A stretch of DNA of 64,000 nt, from the NCBI GenBank assembly GCA_950106755.1, contig OX467083.1:19649029-19713028 (forward strand), given 5' to 3'. Origin of the DNA: Climacium dendroides. Lineage: Eukaryota; Streptophyta; Bryopsida; Hypnales; Climaciaceae. The notes beneath the pieces are model-generated. The model made no database searches. It was not told the DNA's origin and saw nothing but the letters and a program-made list of their open reading frames with translations. The position numbers were made by a program, and so were the translations under genes. How positions within the stretch are numbered: the stretch's first letter is position 1; each line of letters opens with the position of its first letter. Of this stretch, positions 24,852 to 36,711 are shown piece by piece.

Positions 24852-27800
24852 ATGGCTTGCATTAGAGTAGATGGTCATGCAATTCCAGTGGTGTTTCCGT
24901 TGGTTGGTGGAAATCAAGCGAGAGTATCTAGTCATCTTCTACATGTACGTTTCAGGTTTGTTGAGTCTTCAATCTACATAGAAGAGGAGAGGAAGTCTGA
25001 ATGTAGTGAGAACATGGAGTTTGTTCCTATTACAAAGAGTGAGGATGAGGATGGAGTTTGTTGGTTCCTTCCTTTAGGCAACTATAGAGCTTATGGTCTT
25101 CCTTTGTCCATTCAAAATGCATCCACACAGATGGCCAGTCGCCAGTCCGATAACTCCACTGTAGATATGCCGTATGTCACAAGTGCAATCTCTCCTCGAC
25201 CTCTTCAAAGCGAATTTCCAAGTCCTAATCCAAGTACTTTTCTACGCGCCGTAAAGATTGAGAAATTGGACTCTGTAATAGATTTGTCAAGTGAATCAGA
25301 AGAAGAGTCACCTGACGTTACTGTCCGTGAGAAAACGCCATCCATTGGAAATAATGTTGATAGTCGTGAGATTTTCCATTCCTTTTCGGACACCCAAACC
25401 AATATTTCTGCACAGTCTCCGTTGTCTCGTCCTCCATTGTATCCGCCTACACTTGATAGGAAAAGCATAATGGAATGCTTGAAGAATTTGAAGAGCATGC
25501 ATAGATCTAGGAATGAACTGTCCACAATAGATTTGAATGCCATCAAGTACCATCAAGTTGGGTTTCTTCTACCAATCTTCAATGGGGATGTCATCTTCGA
25601 GTTGCCTCCATGCCGCACGTGGCCATCTTCATCGGCTGCTGGGAATTTGGAGGGGATGGACAAACGTTATGATGGACATGTGTGGTGTAAGGTACAAACT
25701 ACCAATATTCATAACCCTGATAAGTTGAAATTCCGGAAGTCCTATTGCGTTGGTCATCTTGTTTGTGTGAATCCTGATTGTGAATATGTGAAGAGAGCTA
25801 ATAAGCGCAATGAGACAGAGTGGAGTGGATATACAGTGTCTCCATTTGTAGTAGGCGACAATCCTTCTAAGGATTGTACGTTAGTTTGCAAACTTTGCAA
25901 GGAGACTCCAAAGTGTCTAAAGCAATGTGAGGCTAGAATATACTACTGCTATAGTGAGGTTCCTAAAGTGACAAGGGCTGCAATTCATCTTGGATATCAT
26001 TCTCATCCAGTAGCAAAAGGCATGTATAGAGATTCTGCAAACAAGATTTGCGAACTCATTGTAGAGCAAGTGGCAAAGACCCCTACTGCCACAAACTCTG
26101 CCATTGCTCTCTCTGCAAGCAAAGATTTCCTCACGACATATTTGTTTCACAACGGAGAGGGAGAGAAAGAGATGTTGAAGGGTGAAGAGCTAGAAGTGGT
26201 TATGGATCGTTTCCAGTACCTAAGCAGTCCCAACATTAGAAACGTCATATCCTCATTTCGCTCAAACAACTATGGAGGCATCATCGACAACATAATGATG
26301 ATGAAGAAACAGTCAAAATTTGAATTCATTCACGACAGCGTCTTTCCTAGCCAAGGAAAGGAGAAGGTGTTCATTTTCAAGATGCTCACTGAAGGACCTG
26401 GAAGTGGTGTGGACTTAGTGAAACGCATGCAACTTGGTGGAAATCTTCAGAATGCATGGATGATGTTCGACCACGTCAAGCGTGTAAAGGAGTGGACGAC
26501 AATGGCTTGCCATGTGTATGATCCAGATTACAAGAGGGTCATGACCATTGGAATTTGTGATATGCAATCAGAAGATACCGAGATTCAGGTTCTCTTTTGG
26601 AAGTGCTTGAATGCTGTAATGTCGCGACACGGAGTTGAAAACCCGAATTTTAAAGGATTTATGGCTGATAGTGCTATGGCCAACTGGAATGCCGTACGAA
26701 TTGTATACGGAAGTGGTTTTGCAGATCAGAAAATGGAGAACAGGGAAAGAACATGCTTATTGCATTGGAGTACTTCACTCCAAAAACACACACAGAAGTA
26801 CATTAAAGAAGCGTTTCAACAGCAGCACACTTTACTTTGTAAACAGTACAAAGATGCGAAGTCCATGGAGGAAGCAGAAAACAAATACTTGGCAATTCGG
26901 TCGTGGTGGTTGTCGTCAGGAGCCACTACTGAAGATGCTCTTCACCACTTAGAACATTGGCTTGCCTTTTGGCATTTTCGATATAGGCAATGGGGAGGAT
27001 TCATGCAAATGGTAAGTCAATTTCCTTGGACACCTTCTATCTTTGAAATTTCATTCGCAAATTTTATTTATTTTTAATTCAAAAAAATTTAGAAAAATAA
27101 TTCATATTTATATAATTTACTTAGAATGTCAATTCGATTTCCTAAATCATTGCTTTAAGGAAAATAGAAATGTTAAGGACTGTTTCAAAGTTGGTGTATA
27201 AAGAAGGACAATAAATACATCCATCAAATAGGAGTTGTATACATTAGATGAATTTTAGCATCTTAGAAAAAATTATCATTTTTTTTCCAAAATTTTCACA
27301 AAAAATTAGTGTACAAATCTAAAGTGGAGGTAAGAGGAGGGACCTTCAATACCCCCCTCGGATCCGACGGGGCTATATTGGATCCTTCTAAGTACCCTTA
27401 CTTTGGATTCATGTTTGAGGAATTCGGACAAAAAATTTCCAAAAATTGAAAAAAAAATGTGATGATTGTTGGGGTGACATAAAATTCCTAATTTAGATGT
27501 AAGGGGTTCATTTTTTGCCTCCAATAAAACATTGAGTAAAGGTGTTCTGAATTTGTATTTTTGTTTCAGGTTTAGGAAGAATTTTGAATTTCGCCCCCTA
27601 AACCAAAAACGAGGGTAGTAATAGAAATACCTGAGACCCTCGTCGGATTCGACGGGGGTATTTGAAGTCCTTATTAACACCATCACTTTTTATTTATGGA
27701 CTTATAAATATTCATTTGTATCTTTGAGGGTTTTTGAAGATGGTATGAAATATTGAATTACCAAAGCGTAATATTTGAGTGGTTTCATTTTCAGGATTTG

Positions 27801-29183
27801 AGTTTGGAGGAACTTGCAGATATGCCTTCATGCAATTTGTCAGAAACTGTGCACAACAAGTGGCTTCAAATGTCTGGGAACAAAGGAAACAATCTCTTTG
27901 ACGCTACATGTGATGACAGTATTTGTGCATGGATGCAAATGACAAATTACCGAGCGTACTTGAAGGGACACGCTTCTGGATCTGGTCCGTCGAAAGGAGA
28001 GCTAAAGTTGAGAGCAGCAAGACGTAGCGGTGATCCTAAGAAAATTGCAGAGGCTTTGAATTCATTGCCTGGTTCTGAAGGTGTTGGAACTGGCATTCCA
28101 CATTTAGAAGGAGAAGAGGTTTTTGGGAGCACAAAGAGGAAGTTAGACGTTCCCATTGGCGATGCAGGGGACTCGCATAGACCTGATAAAGTTAACTTTT
28201 CCCAACCTCGTGTTCGGACACGGTCCACGACAGCGTCAATAGAATCTTCAAGAGATAAAGGTAAGCAACCTCAAGTGAACACTCTGACACACGTTACGGT
28301 TGTGTTTGAAAGTGATTGTGATACATCGAAATGGCACATTGCAAGGATTAGTCACAAGTCCAATGCAAAATGTTATGCTCAACAACGAGATTCAAACATC
28401 ACTTGCAAGGCAAAGATTGCCAAAGGTCGGAAGGGAACCCCTGCTCCAACCTATAGTGGAAGAAAGATAGATTACGGGACCAAGAAAGAAATAGTGGCAG
28501 ACTTTTGGTTCTGTGCAGATGACATTGAACGGTGCGTCAAGGGTAACAAACGGAGGTGGGTTATGGAGTGGCCGGCGGTTCCTGAAGTATGGCCAATCTT
28601 AACAGGAACAAATCTTACCCGAGAGGAGACGTTATTGTTGCAGCATGCTGGATTTCGACTTCAAGAGCGTCCTGTGTTATCTCCTCGACGACTATTCAGT
28701 ATGTCTAAAATATTTGAGACTGTGGTATATGACGAACCAGTTCCAAAAGACGCACACGTATATCCAACTATACGAAACAGTCGTACTATTCGCCGAATTG
28801 CAAATGCACCTACAATTGAACAACGCAACAAGTGGGAGAGTGCTGGCAACATCAAAGGACAGATATTGGGAGTGACGTTGTTACCATTTCCTGGTTTAGG
28901 AGCGATTGTTTCACTACAAACTAGGGTTGAACCAAATTCAAATGTATATCGAATTACTGTGGGCATGTACCCATCGTGCACGTGTCCTAACTTTACTTCT
29001 ATGGCAGTTTCAGCAATAGGAGGTCGACAGCAGTATGTGAATTGCAAGCATTTGTATTATCTTTTCCGGTACTTTTGCAAAATGGACGTAAATGAAGACA
29101 AGTTCATCCATGCACCAAGCTATAGCTTCAACGAGTTGAAGCTTATTTTAGTTAAGGCGGGGATAATAAGAGTGCTAGAATAA
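24852..29183 (+). CDS. Mutator-like transposase: GCM/WRKY-type zinc region, DDE core, SWIM zinc finger
   Basis: Two exons, 24852-27011 and 27795-29183, joined in phase 0 by a 783-bp intron (ATG|GTAAGT ... TTTTCAG|GAT): 1182 aa. Start chosen for its CACCATGG context. Residues about 140-152 read VIDLSSESEEESP, a SUMO-interaction-like motif. A Cys/His region of GCM/WRKY type spans about 298-386 (CVGHLVCVNPDC, CKLCKETPKC, HLGYHSHP). The MULE transposase core follows, with acidic candidates in TIGICDMQSED (about 565-576) and FMADSAMANW (about 603-612), then RTCLLHW. Exon 2 ends in a SWIM finger, CTCPNF ... CKHLYYLF (about 1110-1140). Its product would bind the TIRs and cut and paste the element. 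The frame is uninterrupted, so it may be active. Palindromes 7 and 8 lie in its only intron. Confidence 0.92.
27326..27400. repeat. Intronic palindrome 7
   Basis: GAGGGACC ... CTCGGATCCGACGGGG ... GGATCCTTCTAAGTACCC, in the transposase intron (27012-27794). Confidence 0.8.
27611..27685. repeat. Intronic palindrome 8
   Basis: Core GTCGGATTCGAC in CCCTCGTCGGATTCGACGGGG with weaker outer arms. Second copy in the transposase intron, about 285 bases from palindrome 7. Confidence 0.78.
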
Positions 29184-30039
29184 GAGCAGGCACTAGTTGA
29201 AAGTACTGCAATGGTATGATAGAAGACAAAATTTCATAGAATTCTAAATATTTTCTATTTACTAAGGAAGTTATCATTTTCTTACGAAATTCATCATTTT
29301 GTTCATTTCCTCTTTCCACTTGTAGTTTGGATTTCATTAATATTAATTCCAAGACTTCAATCATTATGTTTTTATTTGGAAGTTTGATTGCTTTGTCATT
29401 ATTTTTTGAAGTATACTATGTGTTCATTGAAGAAATTTTTTTTATGTTGGTGATCACTTCATTAAAAAGGATTAATGCAGCAAGAGGTCCAAGAGACTTA
29501 AACATGAAGGCATGGATTCTTTATCTCTACTTTTTTTGGATCATTGTTGCAAACTATAAACCACACTTATGCAAGCATTCATGGTAGTTTGTTAGCACAG
29601 AATATCGATGAGTGCTGAAAATAGAGAAGAGTGCCTAAACCAATGTTCCCCGGCTCCTATTCATATGTCCCATACCGATTGGCATTGCGGATTGCACCAA
29701 TATAAAAGGTGTAATATCTGGTACTCAAGTGTTGTAGAGGACTATTTAGGGAATAGACTTTCTCAGTCATCTTGAGGAGAATTATATTCCCAACACTCCT
29801 GTGATTTTGTTTAAAAAATTAAATGAAGCTTGTACAAAGGATTCAAGTAGCACTTAATATATTTTTTAATACACAGTCATAGGATAAGTGGTTATAGGTC
29901 CTAAATTTAGCTTTAATAGGAACTAAAACCCATTTTTTTTTAGGTACGCTTTCTCCTAAAATCCTAAACAATGACTTTCATTCTCACCATGCGGTGGATT
30001 TTTCTAAAACAGAATAATAAATTTCCAAAATATTTACTC
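29184..30039. other. 3' flank of transposase and subterminal repeats
   Basis: AT-rich. An 86-codon hydrophobic frame at 29327-29587 is probably chance. Near the end, a block at about 29876-29925 (acagtcatagg, ggttataggtcctaaatt) is repeated at about 30040-30090 (acggtcatagg, ggatataggtcccaaatt), a direct subterminal duplication of part of the TIR. Confidence 0.65.
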
Positions 30040-30241
30040 ATCCACGGTCATAGGGGGCATGGATATAGGTCCCAAATTCAACATAAACAACCAAAAAAAT
30101 TGAATTTTTTGAATTCTTTTAGCAAAAAAAAAATTTATTAAACAAAAAATGAGAAATTTCTGGCTCCCCGCTTCCCGCTCACACTCTCCCCGCTCGCCGC
30201 TCACAGGCTCACGGCTCCAGGCTCGCACGCTAGCGTCGTTG
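30040..30241 (-). repeat. Right terminal inverted repeat
   Basis: Inverted partner of 13003-13109, with GC-rich iterations of GCTCACRGGCTCAC-type units at 30170-30230. It contains an AT-rich insertion (about 30080-30150) absent from the left arm. Confidence 0.83.
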
Positions 30242-30251
30242 ACAATAAGAG
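30242..30251 (+). repeat. Target-site duplication, right copy
   Basis: ACAATAAGAG, identical to 12993-13002. The similarity continues as TAG here and CAG at the left copy. Confidence 0.88.
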
Positions 30252-33103
30252 TAGTTTTTTCAACCTAACTCTTTGTGCTAGAAATGACAATTTTGGAGTG
30301 TTTTCTTGTGAAACATGGTCATGAACCTTTAGGAATTAATGGATAGCTTTGTTAGTATTACTTATCTTTATCTCTTTAAATAAATCATATGACTTTAGAT
30401 AAACTTAATATTAATCCCTAAATGCCCAAATCCTATTCTATATTTTCAAAGGGGATCCATTTTCAATGACGAATAAACCTGAAAAGGAATTTGAAACTTT
30501 ATCACTTGAACAACCATACCATAAGCATTAATGGTCAAAGTCAACACTTAGACATATGAAAGTCTTAGTATACAACATATAACACATTACTATGAAAGTT
30601 TGAAGAAAAAATGAGTTGTGAATCGAAAGAAAATTAATTTCAAAATTAACTATATCTAAAACTCGGTTTTGTATGCTATAATTTGGAATTGCTTTATATT
30701 TTGTCAATTTTTCATAGAACTCTAAAAAAACTTTTTGTACCTTGGCATATTTTTTTGCATCATTTTAGATTGTTGTATACAAAAATTGAAGGAAGTTAAC
30801 ATTTATAGAATTAAGAATATTCACAACTTGACAAACATGCAAATGAATATATATTAGTTGAAACTAGTATAATGCAAATTCATATGTAATCTAACAAGCA
30901 AACTTAACCTTGTCTAACAAAAAAAATATTTGAAAAATTGTGAAAATTTCATTCAAAAATGAATTCTATAAGTTATTTTTTTTATAAGATCCTTAGATTG
31001 CCTGAAAACCAAGATTGCCCACAACTTTCTCACCACCAATCCAAATAGAATGAATCAAAGCTTCCCATCTAAACAAAAATATAATCTTTGAAAAAAATAT
31101 TTAAATACAAAAAAATCATTTTTTTGTGAATTTTTTGGGGGGTGCCCAACAAACTACTTTTTAGACTTCGTATGCTAGAACTTTTACTCCTAGGCATTGA
31201 TTGAATAAAAATTATATTCCCCCTAAATTCCTATGGTTTCAAAAATAGTTTCAGAAAATCATATCAAAAATTGAGGCCAAACAAGCCTATCCAAAATTCC
31301 AAAAGCTTCAAGGATCAAACATCAATCATTATTTTTATAAGATCCTATTGCCAAGTAAAAGAAGATTCCAATGCACTTTTTGATCTAGACACTTTATAAA
31401 TAAATTATGAATTCTCATAGGATTGTCTCCATATGGAACAGACTCTCATTCAACAACTCTAGACTCTCATGTTTTGATTGTGTACATCTTGCAACTTTAA
31501 TAGATATCTAGTTTTGTAGTTTGGAGTCGGTTGTTGTGATGCTTTTGGATCCAAAAATGTACAAGTTGCATTTGGGGCGTGCATACCTTTCCTTTTGAAA
31601 AATTGGATTTTGGTAAGTGTCACTCTTTCGAAAAGTTGCGCATGTATGAATTGGATTTTCTCCAAGTTACACGGAAAGTCAGGTCTGGTTGCAACGTCCC
31701 AAGATGGAGGATCACGGATATGTGGATCAGTGTCTGCGTGAGCCCACAAAGGTACCGTACCGCAGAAGTTGACCTCCTACGTCACACAAAGTGACCGCAA
31801 CTGAACATTTGTCCAATCTCAGGGCTTTTTTTACTCATCTTTTCCATGAATCCTGCTTTCCACGATTCTCATCAGTGCTGGCAACTTGTCAACCTCGTAG
31901 CTTACCCGTAATTTTACTCCCCAAAATAGCAACTAGCCATGCATGCACATCATTTCAAGCGGCGGAACTATGTGAAACTGACGGAGAAAGTGTCTTCACT
32001 TGCTGTCTGTTCGGAGCTTGATGGTTTTACCGAGAAATCGAAAAAAAAAATCGTCAATTTCGCTCCACTGGCACGACTTTGGGTGCTGGAAATGCGGCTC
32101 AAAGAACTGTAAAAAAACCTAGTCTAGGAACCCTGTAGACTTAATTACGTCTCGGACTGCATGTTTTGAAAAGTGCTTCAGTCATGAAATGTTGCCAATT
32201 CCACGAAACCGAGTTCAAAACTTGTGAAAATGAAGATTTTCTGATTGATTTCATGTCCCACCACACTGGGTCAGAAATGCTCCAGATCTACACCAGAGCT
32301 TACAGGAATTCAGGGAATCAATTTCTCTTTTCAGCTGAAGGCGGTTCGGGCAAGACCTTTTCTTTTGGGCTTAATAACCAACTTTCTGATCCTCGCCTCG
32401 CTATCGATCAGGAAAGGTCGGTGGCTGCTTTTCCTCCGATCGATCTTCAACTCGAGATTCCTCTTCAAGTTGTGAAGAGGATTTAGGCTCCACTGTCACG
32501 GTCCCGCTGTACGTTCGCTGAATAGATATAAATACAACGCATCAGTTTATAGAAATCTGTGTGCTGGTAGCTTGAAGACGACCTACGTACATTCTCGTAT
32601 GAACGATCCTCATGTCTGTGTCAATCTTACCATCCATGAGATCGAGCGACGCTTCCTGGAACATTGATAGAAATATCGTCAAGCCTTGAATGCCAACAGA
32701 AATCATAGACTCAGGGGTGACCATCATAGGAACCATGAGAGAGACCTGGGCATGTTGATCGCAACATTTAAGCTTTGAATCCCGACAGAAACCGTAGATA
32801 CATGTCAGTAGGTGATGCCAAACCCGACCTACACAAGAACATGATTTCAGAATCCCATTCCAAATCTTCTAGAGCTTAGAAAATCTTCTAGAGCTCAATA
32901 CTTCTGAAAAAGAAGACTCGCATTGCGCCCAATGCCGTAGCAATCGCAAGACCTGTCACCCGCTAGTCCCAGAATGTGAAACCGGGTCGCATCCCTGCCA
33001 GACGACGCCCAGTATGCCCTCCACCATTTCCTTGTAATTTAGGAGGACGTACGAGAGTTCTGCCTCACTTTTGAGTGTGCACTTCGTGATCGAAGCAACA
33101 GCC
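30252..33103. other. Spacer and upstream region of the dioxygenase gene
   Basis: 30252 to about 31450 is AT-rich with no gene. From about 31500 the composition becomes mixed. Open frames at 31579-31794, 31791-32021 and 32166-32486 resemble no known protein and are not called. A TATAAATA at 32527-32534 is a possible TATA box, which would give a 5' leader of about 550 bases. Confidence 0.5.
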
Positions 33104-36100
33104 ATGGCGCTCCCAAGCACTTTTCCATGGACACAATGCCGGAGCACTACTGCATCCCCGAGATGCAGCTTCCAATCCGATCCTCCGAAGAAACGCGGCG
33201 AGTCCGTGATCCAGAAAGTTTCGTTACGAGACCGCACAGCCGCGCCAGCAGTCGTCACGGAGCCCATGGTGAAGATTACGCCCCCAAAGACGACGATGCC
33301 AGCAGTCGTCACAGAGCCCACGGTGAAGATTCCGCCGCTCCCAACGACGCCCCGGACGCCCCCAGAGCGCGATCTGGGTGCCCGTGAAACTGGATCCCGC
33401 GTGCAGGATCTTATGTCTGCAGTCTTGTCAGCCGCCGAGAGCTTCATCCCTTTGATCGAGCCTCGCGAACGCCCTTTCCGAACAAACCCACGTCTCCAAC
33501 TCAACGGCAATTTCGCCCCTGTGGAAGAGAGTCCACCTCGCCGCGTACTAGCCGTCACAGGACGCATCCCCAAGTGCTTGAACGGAGCCTACATTCGCAA
33601 CGGGGGCAACCCACAGTTCGCTCCTTCAGCGGGGTACCATAACTTCGACGGTGACGGGATGCTGCATGTGGTGCGTATCAAGGACGGCGAAGCTACGCAT
33701 TGCTGCCGCTTCACAAAGACGAATCGGTTTGAGTGTGAGAAGCGCGCGGGGAGGGCGGTGTTTACGAAGGCGTTGGGGGAGTTGCAAGGGTTGGGGGGAG
33801 TGGCGCGACTGGCGCTCTTTGCGTTAAGGGGAATGGCGGGCGTGGCGGATGTGTCGAAGGGTATCGGCGCGGCGAATGCGGGTGTGGAGTTTTTCAATGG
33901 GATGGTGCTGGCGATGTCGGAGGACGATATGCCGTATGCGGTGCGGGTGACGGAAGATGGCGATTTGGAGACGCTCGGAAGGTATGTATCGTAGACATCA
34001 TGCCAATGATCTGTCACGTATGACTTTTTGAACTGGTTTCTTAGTCTGGGTACTAACGAAACCTTACTATTTTGGAAATGCTGAATGCTAATGGAGTTGG
34101 CTCCCAGGAACAACAAGAAAATTAAGGTTTTGAGGAAAAAGTTGTGACCTTTCTCAATTTGAGTTACGGTTTTTAGCTGCTATGTGAAAACAGCATTGTC
34201 GTTCACCGGGCAGATCAATGGACAAGTTTCATTTTGTCTAACTAGTCAAAATGAAACTGTTGGAGAGCCTGGTGAGCTGTCCAGTTATTGCGAGTGTCCG
34301 GTTATAGGCATGACATTCCATTCTCACTTTGGATTGGGTTCATTACTGTTAAACGTCAGTTCCGTTATATCATGCGCCATCTTCACGTTTCATTCGCTTG
34401 TTGTGCTGAGAGATGTGGAAATTAATGTGCAAAATGCATTTCATTCGAAACATAGTGCACCGCTAAGCTAGGATTTTCCACCCCATCCCCTCCTGGCTAC
34501 TGAAATCGTGCTGTTTCCTTCCGGCATGCCGATTTCATTTCAGGTGAATTGACGTTGTTAATTCATCATAAACTTCCAATCACTGGGAGGTTCGTGAATG
34601 GTATTGCGCACAATGCCATGTTTCCGTTGAATCGAGAGTGATTCGATTCGCACGTTGAATTATAATATGTTTTTCAAATGACAGTGTGACGCATGCAAAA
34701 GTATTGACCTGGCTATGCTTGAGAGTTCAGTTAAGCGTGCTCGGACCTTGTGATTCCTGCTGTACAATTTTGCATGCTTGATACCAAATGGGAGACGACG
34801 TGATTCTCGATCCTTTCGTCGAAGAACTAGGCTCCTCGTGGAGGTTTGGAACACGATTCCGAATTTGAAGTCGTTTGCAGGCCAGCTTTGATTTTTACCC
34901 GTGAATGCGTTTTAAAGTTCCACGATAGAATCTATTACAATTAGTAGTGGATTATATCCTGGAATTTTGAACACAATCGAGATTTTTAAGCATGCAGATC
35001 AGGTCTTTGTCTTCCCGGGACGGAGTCTGGTAATTATTTGCCCTGTGAACATGCTCCACTGGAAACTGAACATGGCGTTGCCTAATCCCAGGTACAATTT
35101 TGAAGGAGCGTTGAAGACGCCCATGACGGCCCACCCCAAAATTGATACCCAGACAGGGGAAATGACGGCCTTCAGCTATGATGTGCAGAAGCAACCGTAT
35201 CTCACGTACTTCCGAGTGTCTCCCAACGGAGTGAAAGGGGCGGACGTGCCCATCACCTTGCCGGAGCCCAATCTAATGCACGACTTCAGCGTCACGGAAA
35301 ACTACGCCATCTTCCCGGAGGGTCAAATCGTCTTCCGCTTACAAGTGGGTCGAAAAAAATATTATAAACCAATTTAAACCAATCACTAGGATTATGATTC
35401 ATATTATAAAACATTCAACGCTTTCAAATTGATTTCACCAAACGGCATCTCTGTGAATCTTCTGGCATCAACATGAAATCTCTCTGACGCTTGTGATCCT
35501 GTCGTCAAGCACGGCGTGAATTGTGACACAAGTGAACCATAAATGTCTCCTAACTTCCATAGATGGACAATTTGCACTGGACATTCCCTATGGAACTCTC
35601 CAAAACCCTCCATTGATGTCCATTTTGAATTTTCCCTGTGCGAGATGAGTCCCTAATTCACTTCCTTGTTTCTTTCCCAGGAGCTCTTCCACGGCAAGCC
35701 CCCCATTCTGTGCGACGAGAAGAAGGTCCCTCGCTTCGGCGTTCTCCCCCGCACAGCGCGCTCCGAGGAGCGCCTGCGGTGGTTCGACCTCCCCGACGCG
35801 ACGTGCTTCCATTACGTGAACGCCTGGGAAGAAGGCGACGAGATTGTCCTCGTCGGTTCCGCCCTGTCGCCGCTCGCCTGCGTCTTCGACCAACCTAGCG
35901 ACCTCGAATGCCGAATCTGCCTCTTCCGATTGAACTTGCGCACGGGCCAAGCCTCCAAGCACCAACTCGCAGACGCCAATCTCGACGTGGGGCGATGCAA
36001 CGGCCTTTACGCAGGTGCCACAACATTCATGCATTTTTAACTTACATTCGCAAGTGTCAATCTCCAAAACCAGACGCATAAGGGAGGGGTTGTCTCCGGG

Positions 36101-36711
36101 TGTGGTTTTTCTCATTTTCTGTTTTTCGTTGGGTGGGGCAACCAATCCTGGCAAAGTCTTTACTATTTTCGTCTTAATTTACAATACAGTTTCTGAGTTC
36201 ACAATAAAGCACCCATAAATTTTCTGTGAAACCCGGCTAGGACAGGCGAGATTGAAGCTTCATACAGCTGCACAAATCATCGTGTCTGAACTAATTTTCA
36301 TCTGTTTCCCGCGCCCCCCCCCCCCCCCCTCCCCCCTTGCCAAATTCTACAGGTCGGAAGACGCGGTACGCGTACATGGCGATCTCAGGTCCGTGGCCGA
36401 GATACTCCGGCGTGGCGAAGGTGGACTTGGAGAACGGCGGGCTTTTGGGGTGGTGGAAGTGTCCTGCGGGGGGGTTTGTGAGTGAGCCCTGCTTTGTCCC
36501 ACAGAGCGAGGACGTCGAAGACGACGGCTATGTGGTGACGCATTACCACAACGAGACGACGGGCGTGTCGGAGCTTCTGGTCATGGATGCACAGTCGCCC
36601 ACGCTAGAGACCGTGGCCAGCATTCGCATGCCGTCGCGTGTGCCGTATGGCTTTCACGGCCTCTTCCTAACAGAGGCGCAGCTTGCGAGCCAGAGAATGG
36701 CACTTCCTTGA
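33104..36711 (+). CDS. Plastid carotenoid cleavage dioxygenase, NCED/CCD4-like
   Basis: Non-haem iron enzyme that splits carotenoid double bonds; NCEDs start abscisic-acid synthesis and CCD4s make apocarotenoids, both in plastids. Exons 33104-33981, 35092-35344, 35681-36014 and 36353-36711 join in phase to 607 aa, the usual family length. The four iron-binding histidines are present in context: MTAHPK, LMHDFSV, CFHYVNAWEE and PYGFHGLFL. Other landmarks are GAYIRNGGNP, NFDGDGMLH, GVANAG-like ANAGVEFFNG and AMSEDDMPYAVRV. The first about 100 residues are basic, Ser/Thr/Pro-rich and low in acid, consistent with a transit peptide. Start chosen at the first ATG of the frame (GCCATGGCG). The C-terminus (EDDGYVVTHYHNE, LVMDAQSP) reads like CCD4, while LPEPNLMHDFSVTENY reads like NCED. 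It therefore probably belongs to a lineage near the split; substrate not predictable. Confidence 0.92.
33245..33352 (+). repeat. 54-bp coding tandem duplication in the transit-peptide region
   Basis: Two 18-codon units start at 33245 and 33299, both beginning PAVVTEP and continuing VKI and Pro-rich. The frame is kept, so the duplication only lengthens the low-complexity N-terminus of the dioxygenase. Confidence 0.85.
36314..36336. repeat. Homopolymer C tract in dioxygenase intron 3
   Basis: Sixteen C, one T, then six C, inside the 36015-36352 intron just before the acceptor. It may serve as an unusually C-only polypyrimidine tract and is prone to length errors. Confidence 0.85.

Larger units (their letters stand above)
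13003..30241. mobile_element. 17.2-kb Mutator-like (MULE) transposon carrying a ParB-methyltransferase-like gene
   Basis: The ends are CAGGGTTGCTAGCGTG on the left and, read inward from the right, CAACGACGCTAGCGTG. The first 24 bases align without gaps at 19 positions, and the match resumes further in (GTGAGCCTGTGAGCG, then GACCTATGACCGTGGAT against its inverted partner). A perfect 10-bp duplication flanks the element. Inside are two divergent genes: a GCM-DDE-SWIM transposase (24852-29183, +) and a ParB/DNA-methyltransferase-like gene (22317-13473, -). Both coding models are free of stops and in phase at every intron, so the copy looks structurally intact. The introns hold eight shared palindromes and a GC-rich island, and one genomic repeat (22690-23560) sits between the genes. 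The perfect duplication suggests a fairly recent insertion; the TIRs have diverged from each other. Classification as MULE rests on the transposase, TIRs and duplication length. Confidence 0.9.

Noticed and set aside
29327..29587. Hydrophobic 86-codon frame after the transposase
   Set aside because: AT-rich translation (Phe, Ile, Leu) with no motif; typical of chance frames in a 3' UTR.
31579..32486. Several 70-106-codon frames upstream of the dioxygenase
   Set aside because: No recognisable motifs, overlapping frames, and no splice pattern joining them to the gene.
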